Part shown: piece by piece, positions 1 to 5,512 of the stretch
Layout: each line of letters starts with the position of its first letter
How positions within the stretch are numbered: the stretch's first letter is position 1
From: Geodermatophilaceae bacterium
Lineage (GTDB): Bacteria; Actinomycetota; Actinomycetes; Mycobacteriales; Geodermatophilaceae
DNA length: 5,512 nt
NCBI GenBank assembly: GCA_013811975.1
Contig: JACCUF010000402.1
Span: forward strand, 1 to 5,512
Reading direction: 5' to 3'
The notes under the pieces: generated by a model
Seen by the model: only the letters and a program-made list of their open reading frames with translations
What the model was told of the DNA's origin: nothing
Databases searched by the model: none
Position numbers and translations under genes: made by a program

Positions 1-47
1 GTCGTAGGCGGCGGCTCGGTCGTAGGCGGCGGCTCGGTCGTGGGCGG
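1..47. repeat. 18-bp tandem repeat encoding a Pro/Thr/Glu tail
   Basis: Two exact copies of GTCGTAGGCGGCGGCTCG (1-18 and 19-36) are followed by a degenerate third that starts GTCGTGGGCGG. Read on the minus strand within the transglycosylase, each unit gives a six-residue TTEPPP-type unit. The array reaches the window edge, so its copy number is unknown. Such tails are typical low-complexity wall-spanning segments and are prone to length change by slippage. Confidence 0.85.
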
Positions 48-1097
48 ACTACTCGGGGCGCCCGGGACCGGAGCTTCGGGGTGGGCGGGACTGGTGACCG
101 GAACGTCGGGGACGGCCGGGGGCGCTCCGGCGGGCTTGGGGGGCGGGTCGCTCGGCCTGACTCCCGCGGCATATGCCTGGGCATAGGTCAAGACGAGGTC
201 GACGTAGGACTCGGAATGGTTGTAGCGCAACACCGCCGCGCGCTGGCTGGCCGCCTCGGCCAGATTGCCCGGACCGGAGCACAGGTACGTCGCCGTAGCC
301 AGTGCGGCGTCATAGAGGTTGTGCGGATCCGCGACACCGTTGCCGTCCCCGTCGGCATCCGGGAAGCGCGACCACGTGCCGGGGATGAACTGCATCGGCC
401 CGACTGCCCGGTCGTACGTCGTGTCGGAGTCGAGCCGACCCCCGTCGGTGTCGCGGATCAGCGCCACGCCAGGACGGCCATCCAAAGCGATGCCGATGAT
501 GGGGGGTGCGACCGTCCCGTCGGTGGCTGGCTGACTCCCGCCGTATTGCCCGTGGCTGGTCTCGACTTTGCCGATACCTGCAATCAGGGACCAGTCGATC
601 CGACAGCCCGGGTCGGCTTCGGCCATGCTGGCGGCGGCCGAGCGGTAGGCGTTGAGCGCAACTTGAGGTATTCCGAGGTCGGTCACCTCGGAGACAGGCA
701 CGTTCGCAGTCGGTGTCGCGGGCAACGTGACGCTGGGGAATGTGACTCTGTCCTGACCCGCGGCGTCGGGCGTTGTCGTCGATGGAGAACCGAGCCAGTC
801 GCGCTTGACCCCGACCTCCACCCTTGACCCGGACCCGTCGCTCGAACTGACCAGGATCGGCTCCGGCGCTGTCGAGGCGACGCTGACAGAGGAGCCCGTC
901 ACCAGTGCCGAAGTCGCCAGACCCACGAGAATTCCGACGCCGAGGCGCCGCCGGCCGTGCGTGCGTTGCAGTTGGTGCTCATCAGGAGGGGACCGGTGCG
1001 CCCCAGGAGGGGAAGCGGAAGGGACGCTGAGGCGCGGCTGCTCCCGCTTTGGCGGTAGCCAGTTCATGCGGCGTAGTTTCCGCAGATCTGGACGCAT
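1..1097 (-). CDS. Membrane-anchored lytic murein transglycosylase, MltB/SLT-like (3' end cut by window edge)
   Basis: Cleaves the glycan strands of peptidoglycan outside the membrane, leaving 1,6-anhydromuramyl ends (family knowledge). I translated the minus strand directly: 365 codons are open from the ATG at 1097, which follows an in-frame TAA and has a GGGGAG ribosome site 8 nt away. Order of parts: a basic, Pro-rich N-terminal stretch (1-51); a hydrophobic signal/anchor (about 52-66) after RRR; a linker; then the catalytic domain. Glu179 in GIGKVETSHG is the expected catalytic acid, and GPMQFIPGTW (233-242) is the family signature. DADGDGNGVAD (247-257) looks like the EF-hand-type calcium loop of Slt35/MltB. 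From about residue 305 the chain is Pro/Thr-rich and runs off the edge. The cytoplasmic lead before the anchor is unusually long; the only other in-frame ATG is codon 11. Divergent from nei. The family call is firm; the exact subfamily is not. Confidence 0.9.
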   Translation of the reverse strand, partial: MRPDLRKLRRMNWLPPKREQPRLSVPSASPPGAHRSPPDEHQLQRTHGRRRLGVGILVGLATSALVTGSSVSVASTAPEPILVSSSDGSGSRVEVGVKRDWLGSPSTTTPDAAGQDRVTFPSVTLPATPTANVPVSEVTDLGIPQVALNAYRSAAASMAEADPGCRIDWSLIAGIGKVETSHGQYGGSQPATDGTVAPPIIGIALDGRPGVALIRDTDGGRLDSDTTYDRAVGPMQFIPGTWSRFPDADGDGNGVADPHNLYDAALATATYLCSGPGNLAEAASQRAAVLRYNHSESYVDLVLTYAQAYAAGVRPSDPPPKPAGAPPAVPDVPVTSPAHPEAPVPGAPSSPPTTEPPPTTEPPPT

Positions 1098-1105
1098 TTA
1101 AGAGG

Positions 1106-1111
1106 CTCCCC
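1106..1111 (-). promoter_or_regulatory. Ribosome binding site of the lytic transglycosylase
   Basis: GGGGAG on the minus strand, 8 nt before the ATG at 1097. It supports this start over the in-frame ATG ten codons later (1067), which has no comparable purine tract in front of it. Confidence 0.65.
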
Positions 1112-1224
1112 GAAAATGATGACTGTGCCAGCGATCTATCGCAAACCGGATAGTACGCGAGTTGAGAACAAAAGAATATGCCTTACCACTCGGCGAGGTT
1201 TACTCGAGGAACTCGAGGCTCGTT

Positions 1225-1233
1225 GGGAAAGGA
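1225..1233 (+). promoter_or_regulatory. Ribosome binding site of nei
   Basis: GGGAAAGGA ends 9 nt before the ATG at 1243. It is adjacent to the upstream in-frame ATG at 1234, too close to serve it, so the spacing agrees with the biochemical argument that translation starts at 1243. Confidence 0.65.
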
Positions 1234-1242
1234 ATGACGCAC

Positions 1243-2031
1243 ATGCCCGAAGGTGACACCGTGTGGCTCGCGGCCCGGCGGATGAACCGGGCACTGGCCG
1301 GGGAAGAGCTTGTTCGGGGGGAACTCCGCGTTGCGAAACTGGCCGCCCTGGACCTGTCCGGCCACACGGTCGCCGAGGTGGTTGCCCGCGGCAAGCACAT
1401 GCTGTTCCGGTTCGCCGATGGCCACACGCTGCGCAGCCATTTCCGAATGGATGGCAGCTGGCGCATTCACGCTGCGGGCCAACCATGGCGGGGCGGTCCG
1501 GCCTTCGCCGTACGCGCGGTGCTCTGCACCCAGCAAAGGGATTGCGTCGGTTATCGGCTCCATGACCTCGCCTATGTTCCGACGTCGGAAGAGACTTCTC
1601 TGGTGGGACATCTCGGTCCCGACTTGCTCGGACCCGAATGGGACGCCGATGAGGCTCTACGTCGGCTGTGTCTGCAGGAAAAGACCGAGATCGGGGTCGC
1701 TTTGCTCGATCAACGCAATCTCGCCGGGATCGGCACGCTCTACCGCACTGAGGGACTTTTCCTGGCCGGCGTTGCACCGCAACGACGCGTTGGCGACATT
1801 GGCCCGACAGTCATGCCCGGCCTGGTCGACCGAATCCGGCGGTTGATGCTGCACAACCGTGAGCACCCGCAGCAGTCCACCACCGGAAGTCTCCGGCGGG
1901 GCGAAACGCACTGGGTTTTCGAGCGCGCCGGGCGCCCGTGTCGACGGTGCGGAACACAGATCGAGCGCGGTGAACAAGGGTTGGTGCCCCATCAGCGGGT
2001 CACCTACTGGTGCCCGGGCTGCCAAACCTGA
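1243..2031 (+). CDS. nei: Endonuclease VIII / DNA glycosylase-AP lyase of the Fpg/Nei family (Nei2-like)
   Basis: Bifunctional base-excision repair enzyme that removes oxidised bases, mainly pyrimidines, and nicks the abasic site by beta/delta-elimination (family knowledge). The start is set by chemistry: the N-terminal Pro must be residue 2, and the ATG at 1243 gives MPEGDTVW, with Pro2 as Schiff-base nucleophile and Glu3 as acid. The frame is open further upstream (an ATG at 1234, and codons back to 1162), but those starts would bury the catalytic Pro. The protein is 262 residues, the usual size. Visible parts: beta-hairpin Lys51 in RGKHM; FRMDGSW (67-73); H2TH domain around 124-176 with DQRNLAGIGTLYR and Asn159; C-terminal zinc finger with Cys233, 236, 257 and 260 and the conserved Arg252 in HQRVTYWC. 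The PEGDTVW start resembles mycobacterial Nei2 (Rv3297) rather than Nei1. It looks intact and is probably monocistronic. Confidence 0.94.
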   Translation: MPEGDTVWLAARRMNRALAGEELVRGELRVAKLAALDLSGHTVAEVVARGKHMLFRFADGHTLRSHFRMDGSWRIHAAGQPWRGGPAFAVRAVLCTQQRDCVGYRLHDLAYVPTSEETSLVGHLGPDLLGPEWDADEALRRLCLQEKTEIGVALLDQRNLAGIGTLYRTEGLFLAGVAPQRRVGDIGPTVMPGLVDRIRRLMLHNREHPQQSTTGSLRRGETHWVFERAGRPCRRCGTQIERGEQGLVPHQRVTYWCPGCQT

Positions 2032-2076
2032 GCGGGAGGTCGTCGGTCGCCGCGCATCACACCCGTCCTAGTCGCA

Positions 2077-2100
2077 TTCCACCTGATGCGTCAGGTGCAA
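2077..2100. terminator. Hairpin terminator shared by two convergent genes
   Basis: CACCTGA (2080-2086), loop TGCG, TCAGGTG (2091-2097) form a perfect 7-bp stem; after a C-C mismatch two further T-A pairs extend it. It lies in the 74-bp gap between the end of nei (plus) and the end of the amidotransferase gene (minus), so it can serve both strands. There is no U-tract, which is common for actinobacterial terminators. Confidence 0.7.
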
Positions 2101-2105
2101 CGGGC

Positions 2106-2819
2106 TCAGAAGGGGTGGCATGTCCCGGCATCGAGGACGGAGAAGCCGAGACGCTCCAGCACTCGGTCGGTCAGCTCATGAGCCCGGCGACGGGACTCGG
2201 GCTCGCGAGCGCGGACCTCGTCGAGCAACGCTTCCGGATCGATCCCGAGGCCGACGAGATGGTCGCGATAGTGCGCCGCCCATACCTGGGCGGCTGCGAT
2301 CGTCACCTCGGGATGAAATTGCAGGCCTACCGCGCGGCCGGCTGCGAACGCCTGGGTGGCCCGATCGGTCGAAGCGAGCGACACCGCGCCTGGCGGCACA
2401 GTCATGGCATCGAGATGCCAGATCAACCATGGCCCCGCGTTGACGAGCGCTGGCTCGGCTGTTCGCACCGGCAGCCAGCCGATTTCCGGACCATCGGGTA
2501 GCGGCGCGACCGAGCCGCCGAGAACCACACTGAGCAACTGCGCCCCAAAGCAGATCCCGAGGACCGGTATCTCGCAGCGGACCGCCGTTTCGAGCACCTC
2601 CCGCTCCTGGCGGAGGTAGGGGACCGAGTCGTCGTGCGCCGAGTCGTCAGACCCGAGGGATACGACGAGGTCGAACTCCCGCGGGTCGGGCAGCCGTCCC
2701 TGACGCGCATCGACGACCACGAGGTCGGCACCCAGGTCGGCCAGGCGCTGCCCGACATGGCCGGGCGGGCAGTCGTCCTGATGCTGGACGCAGAGCACCG
2801 CGCCGGGAAGGCGCCCCAC
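2106..2819 (-). CDS. Class I glutamine amidotransferase-like protein (GuaA-type GATase domain)
   Basis: A stand-alone class I glutamine amidotransferase domain, 237 residues, with the full catalytic triad: nucleophile Cys90 in GICFGAQ, and His169 and Glu171 in QFHPEV. PEIGW (111-115) and WHLDAM (134-139) are also typical of GMP-synthase-type GATase domains. No synthetase domain is attached, so it either hydrolyses a gamma-glutamyl amide or passes ammonia to an unseen partner. It starts at GTG 2819, 2 nt after the stop of the flavoprotein gene, with GGAG 6 nt upstream, so the two are translationally coupled. By analogy with the putrescine pathway, where a DAO-family flavoenzyme (PuuB) works with a class I GATase-fold hydrolase (PuuD), this protein could cleave a gamma-glutamylated amine. 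That is inference; the motif spacing looks more GuaA-like than PuuD-like. Likely soluble; no signal peptide or membrane segment seen. Confidence 0.85.
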   Translation of the reverse strand: MGRLPGAVLCVQHQDDCPPGHVGQRLADLGADLVVVDARQGRLPDPREFDLVVSLGSDDSAHDDSVPYLRQEREVLETAVRCEIPVLGICFGAQLLSVVLGGSVAPLPDGPEIGWLPVRTAEPALVNAGPWLIWHLDAMTVPPGAVSLASTDRATQAFAAGRAVGLQFHPEVTIAAAQVWAAHYRDHLVGLGIDPEALLDEVRAREPESRRRAHELTDRVLERLGFSVLDAGTCHPF

Positions 2820-2821
2820 GC

Positions 2822-4171
2822 TCAGCTCCAGGGAAAGGGAGAATTACTGACCGGGTGCAGCTTGCCGGTTGCATACCGGGAGAACCGGAACGGCTCCAGC
2901 AACTGCGAGGTCTCCCCCAGCAGTTCGCCGGCGACCAGGTCGCCGACTCCGATCATCTTGTAGCCGTGGTTGGAATCGGCGATGACGTAAGCGTTGTCCC
3001 GGAAGGTGTCGAAGACCGGGAAGCTGTCCGGGGTGAACGCGCCGATACCGCCAGAGGGGTCCTTGCGGTAGAGCGGCCGGGTGCCCTCGAAACGTTTGTG
3101 GCAGTGCGCCAGCGCTGAGGTCCACATACGCACGAACTCCTCGCCGACCACGAACTCCGGACTCGCGGTGCCGTACGGGTCGACTGCAACCTGACCCGCT
3201 GGGCCGTCGACCCGCTCCGGCGAGGCGCCGCCCTGCACGCCGCCGAAGTGGAAGTCGGGCTTGTAGTAGATACCCCACATCTGGTCGGTGATCAGGCTTC
3301 CGTCGGTGTCGTCGTATAGGGGCTGGTCGGAATCCACATGCACGACCGGCGGAATACGACCCTCGTTGTCGACGAATTCGCTCGGGTCGACGCCGAGCGT
3401 CCCCTCCTGCAACGCCCAGTAGGTCCACATCGGAGTGTCCGGGTGCACGATGCCGTCGGTGCCGGTCACCGAGATTCGTTCCGGGAGGTCGAGCATCGCC
3501 CAGAAGTCCCGAATCCAGGGGCCCACCGCGATCACCAGTTGCTCACAGGCGAATTCACCCTGGTCGGTTTCGACCGCGCGTACCGACTCGCCCTCCATCC
3601 GGAAGCCGGTGACCTGCACGCCGGACCGGATGGTGACGCCCTCAGCTTCGGCCTTTGCGGCGAGCCCGCGAAGTGAGGCGGTGTTGTTCGCGTAGCCGCC
3701 GCGCTTCTCGTGCAGCACGACCGAGATGCCGGGCGCTTGCCAGTCGGAGAACAAGTCGAGCAGGTAGGCACGGCACTCGTCGACTCCCTCGATCAGCACC
3801 GAGTCGTACCCGATCGCCGCCTGCTCAGCAGCGATCTGTACGACATCGGCCCGCATGGCCTCGGGAGCGATCTGCAGGTACCCGACGCCGTGGTAGGCGA
3901 AGGCCTCCGGGTCGGATTCCCAGACGTCCACCGAATGGGCCATCAGTTGGCGCATGGCCGGCTGGAAGTAGTTGTTGCGGACCACCCCGCAGGCCACCCC
4001 GGATGCCCCGGATCCGATGCCGGTCTTGTCGAGCACCAGGACGTCGCCTCCATCGCCCTGCCCGCTGGCCTTCAGCCGGCTGGCCAGATGCCACGCCGTG
4101 GATAGGCCATGGATACCGGCCCCGACGATGACGTACTTCGCTGAAGTCTCGGCCTGCGGTTGCGATGCCAT
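2822..4171 (-). CDS. FAD-dependent oxidoreductase of the DAO / sarcosine oxidase beta-like family
   Basis: A 449-residue flavoprotein of the D-amino-acid/sarcosine oxidase fold, expected to oxidise the C-N bond of an amine or N-methyl amino acid. GAGIHG (17-22) with Asp48 after strand 2 forms the FAD Rossmann site. GVVRNNY (62-68) lines up with the IIRHAY stretch of monomeric sarcosine oxidase, placing Arg65 at its carboxylate-binding Arg52; NHGYKM (401-406) puts Lys405 at its Lys348. The position of its covalent-flavin Cys315, five residues before TPD, is Gly375 here, so FAD is probably not attached at that site. These alignments are by eye. Length and start resemble SoxB-type subunits, but no SoxA/D/G partner is in view. 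No signal peptide is seen. It begins at ATG 4171 after the purine-rich AGGGTGAGAAG, leads the operon with the amidotransferase, and is divergent from iclR. Substrate unproven; candidates are dimethylglycine, sarcosine, N-methylglutamate or a gamma-glutamyl amine. Confidence 0.86.
   Translation of the reverse strand: MASQPQAETSAKYVIVGAGIHGLSTAWHLASRLKASGQGDGGDVLVLDKTGIGSGASGVACGVVRNNYFQPAMRQLMAHSVDVWESDPEAFAYHGVGYLQIAPEAMRADVVQIAAEQAAIGYDSVLIEGVDECRAYLLDLFSDWQAPGISVVLHEKRGGYANNTASLRGLAAKAEAEGVTIRSGVQVTGFRMEGESVRAVETDQGEFACEQLVIAVGPWIRDFWAMLDLPERISVTGTDGIVHPDTPMWTYWALQEGTLGVDPSEFVDNEGRIPPVVHVDSDQPLYDDTDGSLITDQMWGIYYKPDFHFGGVQGGASPERVDGPAGQVAVDPYGTASPEFVVGEEFVRMWTSALAHCHKRFEGTRPLYRKDPSGGIGAFTPDSFPVFDTFRDNAYVIADSNHGYKMIGVGDLVAGELLGETSQLLEPFRFSRYATGKLHPVSNSPFPWS
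2826..2829 (-). promoter_or_regulatory. Ribosome binding site of the amidotransferase gene, inside the flavoprotein gene
   Basis: GGAG on the minus strand lies within the last codons of the flavoprotein gene, 6 nt before GTG 2819. It picks the GTG as the start and implies that ribosomes finishing the upstream gene reinitiate here. Confidence 0.65.
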
Positions 4172-4207
4172 TGCTTCTCACCCTGCTTCATGTGTGGTTG
4201 ACTAAGG

Positions 4208-4240
4208 TTGGAATTGCCTTCACGGCAATGCCATATCCAA
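4208..4240. promoter_or_regulatory. Candidate operator: nested inverted repeat in the divergent gap
   Basis: ATTGCC (4213-4218), spacer TTCAC, GGCAAT (4224-4229) is a perfect 6-bp inverted repeat. Outside it TTGGA (4208-4212) is mirrored by TCCAA (4236-4240), with an asymmetric 6-nt insert on the right. It sits in the 85-nt gap between the flavoprotein start and the iclR ribosome site region. IclR-family proteins usually bind palindromes in such gaps and often repress their own gene, so this is the best operator candidate. Function is inferred. Confidence 0.5.
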
Positions 4241-4244
4241 CTCA

Positions 4245-4250
4245 CAGGAG
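4245..4250 (+). promoter_or_regulatory. Ribosome binding site placed for an ATC start of iclR
   Basis: CAGGAG is the strongest purine tract ahead of iclR. Six nt later, at 4257, the iclR frame reads ATC, not a standard start. The first standard start, GTG 4299, lies 48 nt downstream and has only a modest AGG (4288-4290) of its own. Confidence 0.45.
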
Positions 4251-4298
4251 CTTACTATCCCCCGCACCGGACTACCAGCAACGCGGCAGGTCGGATCC

Positions 4299-5009
4299 GT
4301 GCAACGGGCAATCGCCGTGCTGGACGCGCTGGCAGATGGGGGTGCCGAACTCGGCACCAACGAGATCGCCCGCCGGACCGGCATCAATGCCAGCAGCATC
4401 TCTCGGCTGCTCTCGACGCTGACCGACGCCAGGCTGGTGCAGCACCTGCCCGCCACTGGTCGCTACCGCCTCGGCGTACGGATCCTGCAGTTGGCCAGCG
4501 CCGCACGGGAGAACCTCGATCTGCGTGCGGTGGCCCGGCCGCTGCTCGAGGAGTTGGCCGAACTCAGCGGTGAGACCGTCACACTGTCCCTGCCCGGGGA
4601 GCACGATGTCCTGACCGTCGACTTCGTGCAGAGCTCCCGCTCGGTTCGCAGCGTCGCCGAGATCGGCCGCAACAGCATCGCCCACGCCACCGCCACCGGA
4701 AAAATCTTCCTCGCCTGCGGCGGTCATCTTCCTGACGGCGACCTGCCCGCATTCACCGAGGCCACCATCACTGACCGCAGCGATCTGGCAGCCGCGATCG
4801 TCGAGATCGGCGCAAGGGGGTATGCCGTGGCCGTTCGGGAACGGGACAACGACCTCAGCGCCATGGCGGTACCGGTGCTCGATCGAGCAGGACAGTTGAT
4901 CGCGATCCTCGGCGTACAGGGTCCGGCCACCCGCTTCGACATCGCGATGATGAGTGCGCTCGTACCGGCGCTGCGGGATCGGTCTGTGCTCATCGCTGCC
5001 GCGTTCTGA
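4299..5009 (+). CDS. IclR-family transcriptional regulator
   Basis: A DNA-binding regulator with an N-terminal winged helix-turn-helix and a C-terminal effector domain. Numbered from the GTG at 4299 (236 residues): HTH at about 20-49, with TNEIARRTGI and the recognition helix ASSISRLLSTL; wing at LPATGRYRLG; effector domain from about 66 to the end, including the ATATGKIFLA stretch characteristic of the family. The reading frame is open back to 4206, and residues just before the GTG (RQVGSVQRA) match the usual IclR lead into helix 1, so the real protein probably starts upstream. The only well-placed position is ATC 4257, which would give 250 residues. GTG is given here as the conservative start. 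It is divergent from the flavoprotein operon and 132 nt ahead of tmm on the same strand, so it likely controls both; the ligand is perhaps a methylated amine (inference). Confidence 0.9.
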   Translation: MQRAIAVLDALADGGAELGTNEIARRTGINASSISRLLSTLTDARLVQHLPATGRYRLGVRILQLASAARENLDLRAVARPLLEELAELSGETVTLSLPGEHDVLTVDFVQSSRSVRSVAEIGRNSIAHATATGKIFLACGGHLPDGDLPAFTEATITDRSDLAAAIVEIGARGYAVAVRERDNDLSAMAVPVLDRAGQLIAILGVQGPATRFDIAMMSALVPALRDRSVLIAAAF

Positions 5010-5019
5010 CTCCGACCTC

Positions 5020-5048
5020 TGGACGGGTCACCGGGGCGGCACTAGAAT
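5020..5048 (+). promoter_or_regulatory. Putative sigma-A-type promoter for the trimethylamine monooxygenase gene
   Basis: TGGACG (5020-5025, 4 of 6 to TTGACA), 17-nt spacer, TAGAAT (5043-5048, 5 of 6 to TATAAT). It lies just after the iclR stop and predicts a transcript start near 5055 with a leader of roughly 87 nt. It would let tmm be transcribed independently of iclR. Based on pattern only. Confidence 0.5.
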
Positions 5049-5060
5049 CCACTGCGAGTA

Positions 5061-5086
5061 AACACCGTCTCCCCAGAGACAACACC
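5061..5086. repeat. Short inverted repeat flanked by direct repeats in the tmm leader
   Basis: GTCTC (5067-5071), loop CCCA, GAGAC (5076-5080) is a perfect 5-bp inverted repeat; AACACC precedes it (5061-5066) and follows it (5081-5086). It falls just downstream of the predicted transcript start, where it could be an operator that blocks the promoter or a small leader hairpin. It is short enough that chance is possible. Confidence 0.4.
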
Positions 5087-5131
5087 AGGCGTTTGTCGCT
5101 CTGTGCCGCATCGGATCTGCCGCATCGAAAT

Positions 5132-5135
5132 GGAG
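5132..5135 (+). promoter_or_regulatory. Ribosome binding site of tmm
   Basis: GGAG lies 6 nt before the ATG at 5142. An in-frame ATG at 5130 overlaps it and has no purine tract of its own, so 5142 is the better start; it also matches the short N-terminus of known Tmm proteins. Confidence 0.65.
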
Positions 5136-5141
5136 AAGGAC

Positions 5142-5512
5142 ATGACAGCTCGGGTAGCGATCATTGGGGCTGGGCCAAGCGGCCTGGGCCAACTCCGTGC
5201 CTTCGAGCAGGCGCGCAAGGCCGGAGCCGAGGTTCCCGAGGTCGTCTGCTTCGAGAAGCAGACCGATTGGGGCGGCCTGTGGAACTACACCTGGCGCACC
5301 GGTCTCGATCAATTCGGCGATCCCGTGCACGGCAGCATGTACCGCTATCTGTGGTCCAACGGGCCCAAGGAGTGTCTGGAGTTCGCCGACTACACCTTCG
5401 ACGAGCACTTCGGCAAGCCGATCCCTTCCTTCCCCCCGCGGGAGGTGCTGGCCGACTACATCACCGGCCGCGCCGAGGCCAGCGGCGTACGCAAGCACGT
5501 GCAGTTTCAGAC
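5142..5512 (+). CDS. tmm: Flavin-containing monooxygenase, trimethylamine monooxygenase type (5' part, cut by window edge)
   Basis: NADPH/FAD enzyme that oxygenates trimethylamine to trimethylamine N-oxide; family members also oxidise dimethyl sulfide and indole (established for Tmm/bacterial FMO). Only the first 123 codons of an expected 450 or so are present. GAGPSG (9-14) is the FAD-binding Rossmann motif, with Glu38 in CFEKQ at the end of strand 2 for the ribose. DWGGLWNYTWRTG (42-54), MYRYLWSNGPKE (66-77) and ADYTFDEHFGKP match, from memory, the Methylocella/Roseobacter-type Tmm sequence very closely, more so than generic FMOs or Baeyer-Villiger enzymes. Asn73 in SNGPKE corresponds to the active-site Asn described in the Methylophaga enzyme. 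The NADPH motif and FMO signature lie beyond the edge. It follows iclR after 132 nt with its own likely promoter. Whether a TMAO demethylase or dimethylamine enzymes follow cannot be seen. Confidence 0.9.
   Translation, partial: MTARVAIIGAGPSGLGQLRAFEQARKAGAEVPEVVCFEKQTDWGGLWNYTWRTGLDQFGDPVHGSMYRYLWSNGPKECLEFADYTFDEHFGKPIPSFPPREVLADYITGRAEASGVRKHVQFQ

Noticed and set aside
81..827. Long plus-strand open frame of 248 codons opposite the transglycosylase
   Set aside because: It is Arg/Gly-rich with no family motif, while the minus strand carries a transglycosylase with catalytic Glu, GPMQF signature and anchor. It is a high-GC antisense shadow.
1116..1144. TTGCGA, 17 nt, CATCAT as a promoter for the transglycosylase (minus strand)
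   Set aside because: The match is only 4 of 6 in each box, and the implied transcript start near 1109 would cut into the ribosome binding site.
1162..1189. TTGAGA, 17 nt, TACCAC as a promoter for nei
   Set aside because: The -10 box is poor, lacking the final T; too weak to call. No clear SOS or RecA-independent damage motif was seen in this gap either.
1202..1218. ACTCGAGG direct repeat before nei
   Set aside because: Two 8-bp copies 1 nt apart in GC-rich leader DNA can arise by chance, and no known site matches.
1162..1242. N-terminal extension of nei by 27 codons
   Set aside because: It would bury the catalytic Pro2, which must be N-terminal after Met removal; the ribosome site also fits 1243.
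3655..4131. Plus-strand frame of 158 codons opposite the flavoprotein
   Set aside because: Composition is almost entirely Arg/Pro/Ala/Ser without motifs; it lies antisense to a well-supported flavoprotein gene.
5028..5498. Minus-strand frame of 156 codons opposite tmm
   Set aside because: The plus strand encodes clear Tmm motifs with a good ribosome site; the antisense frame has no recognisable domain.

Overview
The window is high-GC DNA with actinobacterial character. It carries a Nei2-type endonuclease VIII, an anchored lytic transglycosylase with a Pro/Thr-rich tail, short intergenic gaps and GTG starts. A member of the Mycobacteriales (Rhodococcus, Gordonia or Mycobacterium-like) or a near relative is the best guess, inferred from protein style only.

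Left part (1-2105): a minus-strand lytic murein transglycosylase runs off the left edge, and its Pro-rich tail is encoded partly by an 18-bp tandem repeat. It is divergent from a plus-strand endonuclease VIII (nei), a base-excision repair glycosylase whose true start is fixed by the catalytic Pro2-Glu3. A perfect hairpin closes the convergent gap between nei and the next operon. These two genes look like ordinary housekeeping functions.

Right part (2106-5512): a compact amine-metabolism locus. A two-gene minus-strand operon encodes a DAO/sarcosine-oxidase-like flavoprotein and, 2 nt downstream and translationally coupled, a class I glutamine amidotransferase-like protein. Divergent from it is an IclR-family regulator, then the start of a flavin monooxygenase that closely resembles bacterial trimethylamine monooxygenase (Tmm), cut by the right edge. 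An imperfect palindrome lies in the divergent gap, and a promoter-like sequence plus a small inverted repeat lie in front of tmm.

Working model (inference): Tmm converts trimethylamine to its N-oxide, and the flavoprotein and amidotransferase act on a methylated or gamma-glutamylated amine derivative further down or in a parallel route, under IclR control. The flavoprotein keeps residues matching the carboxylate-binding Arg and Lys of monomeric sarcosine oxidase but lacks its covalent-flavin Cys. The iclR gene has no ATG/GTG/TTG start where homology and the ribosome binding site place it, which points to a rare ATC start or a shorter protein from GTG.
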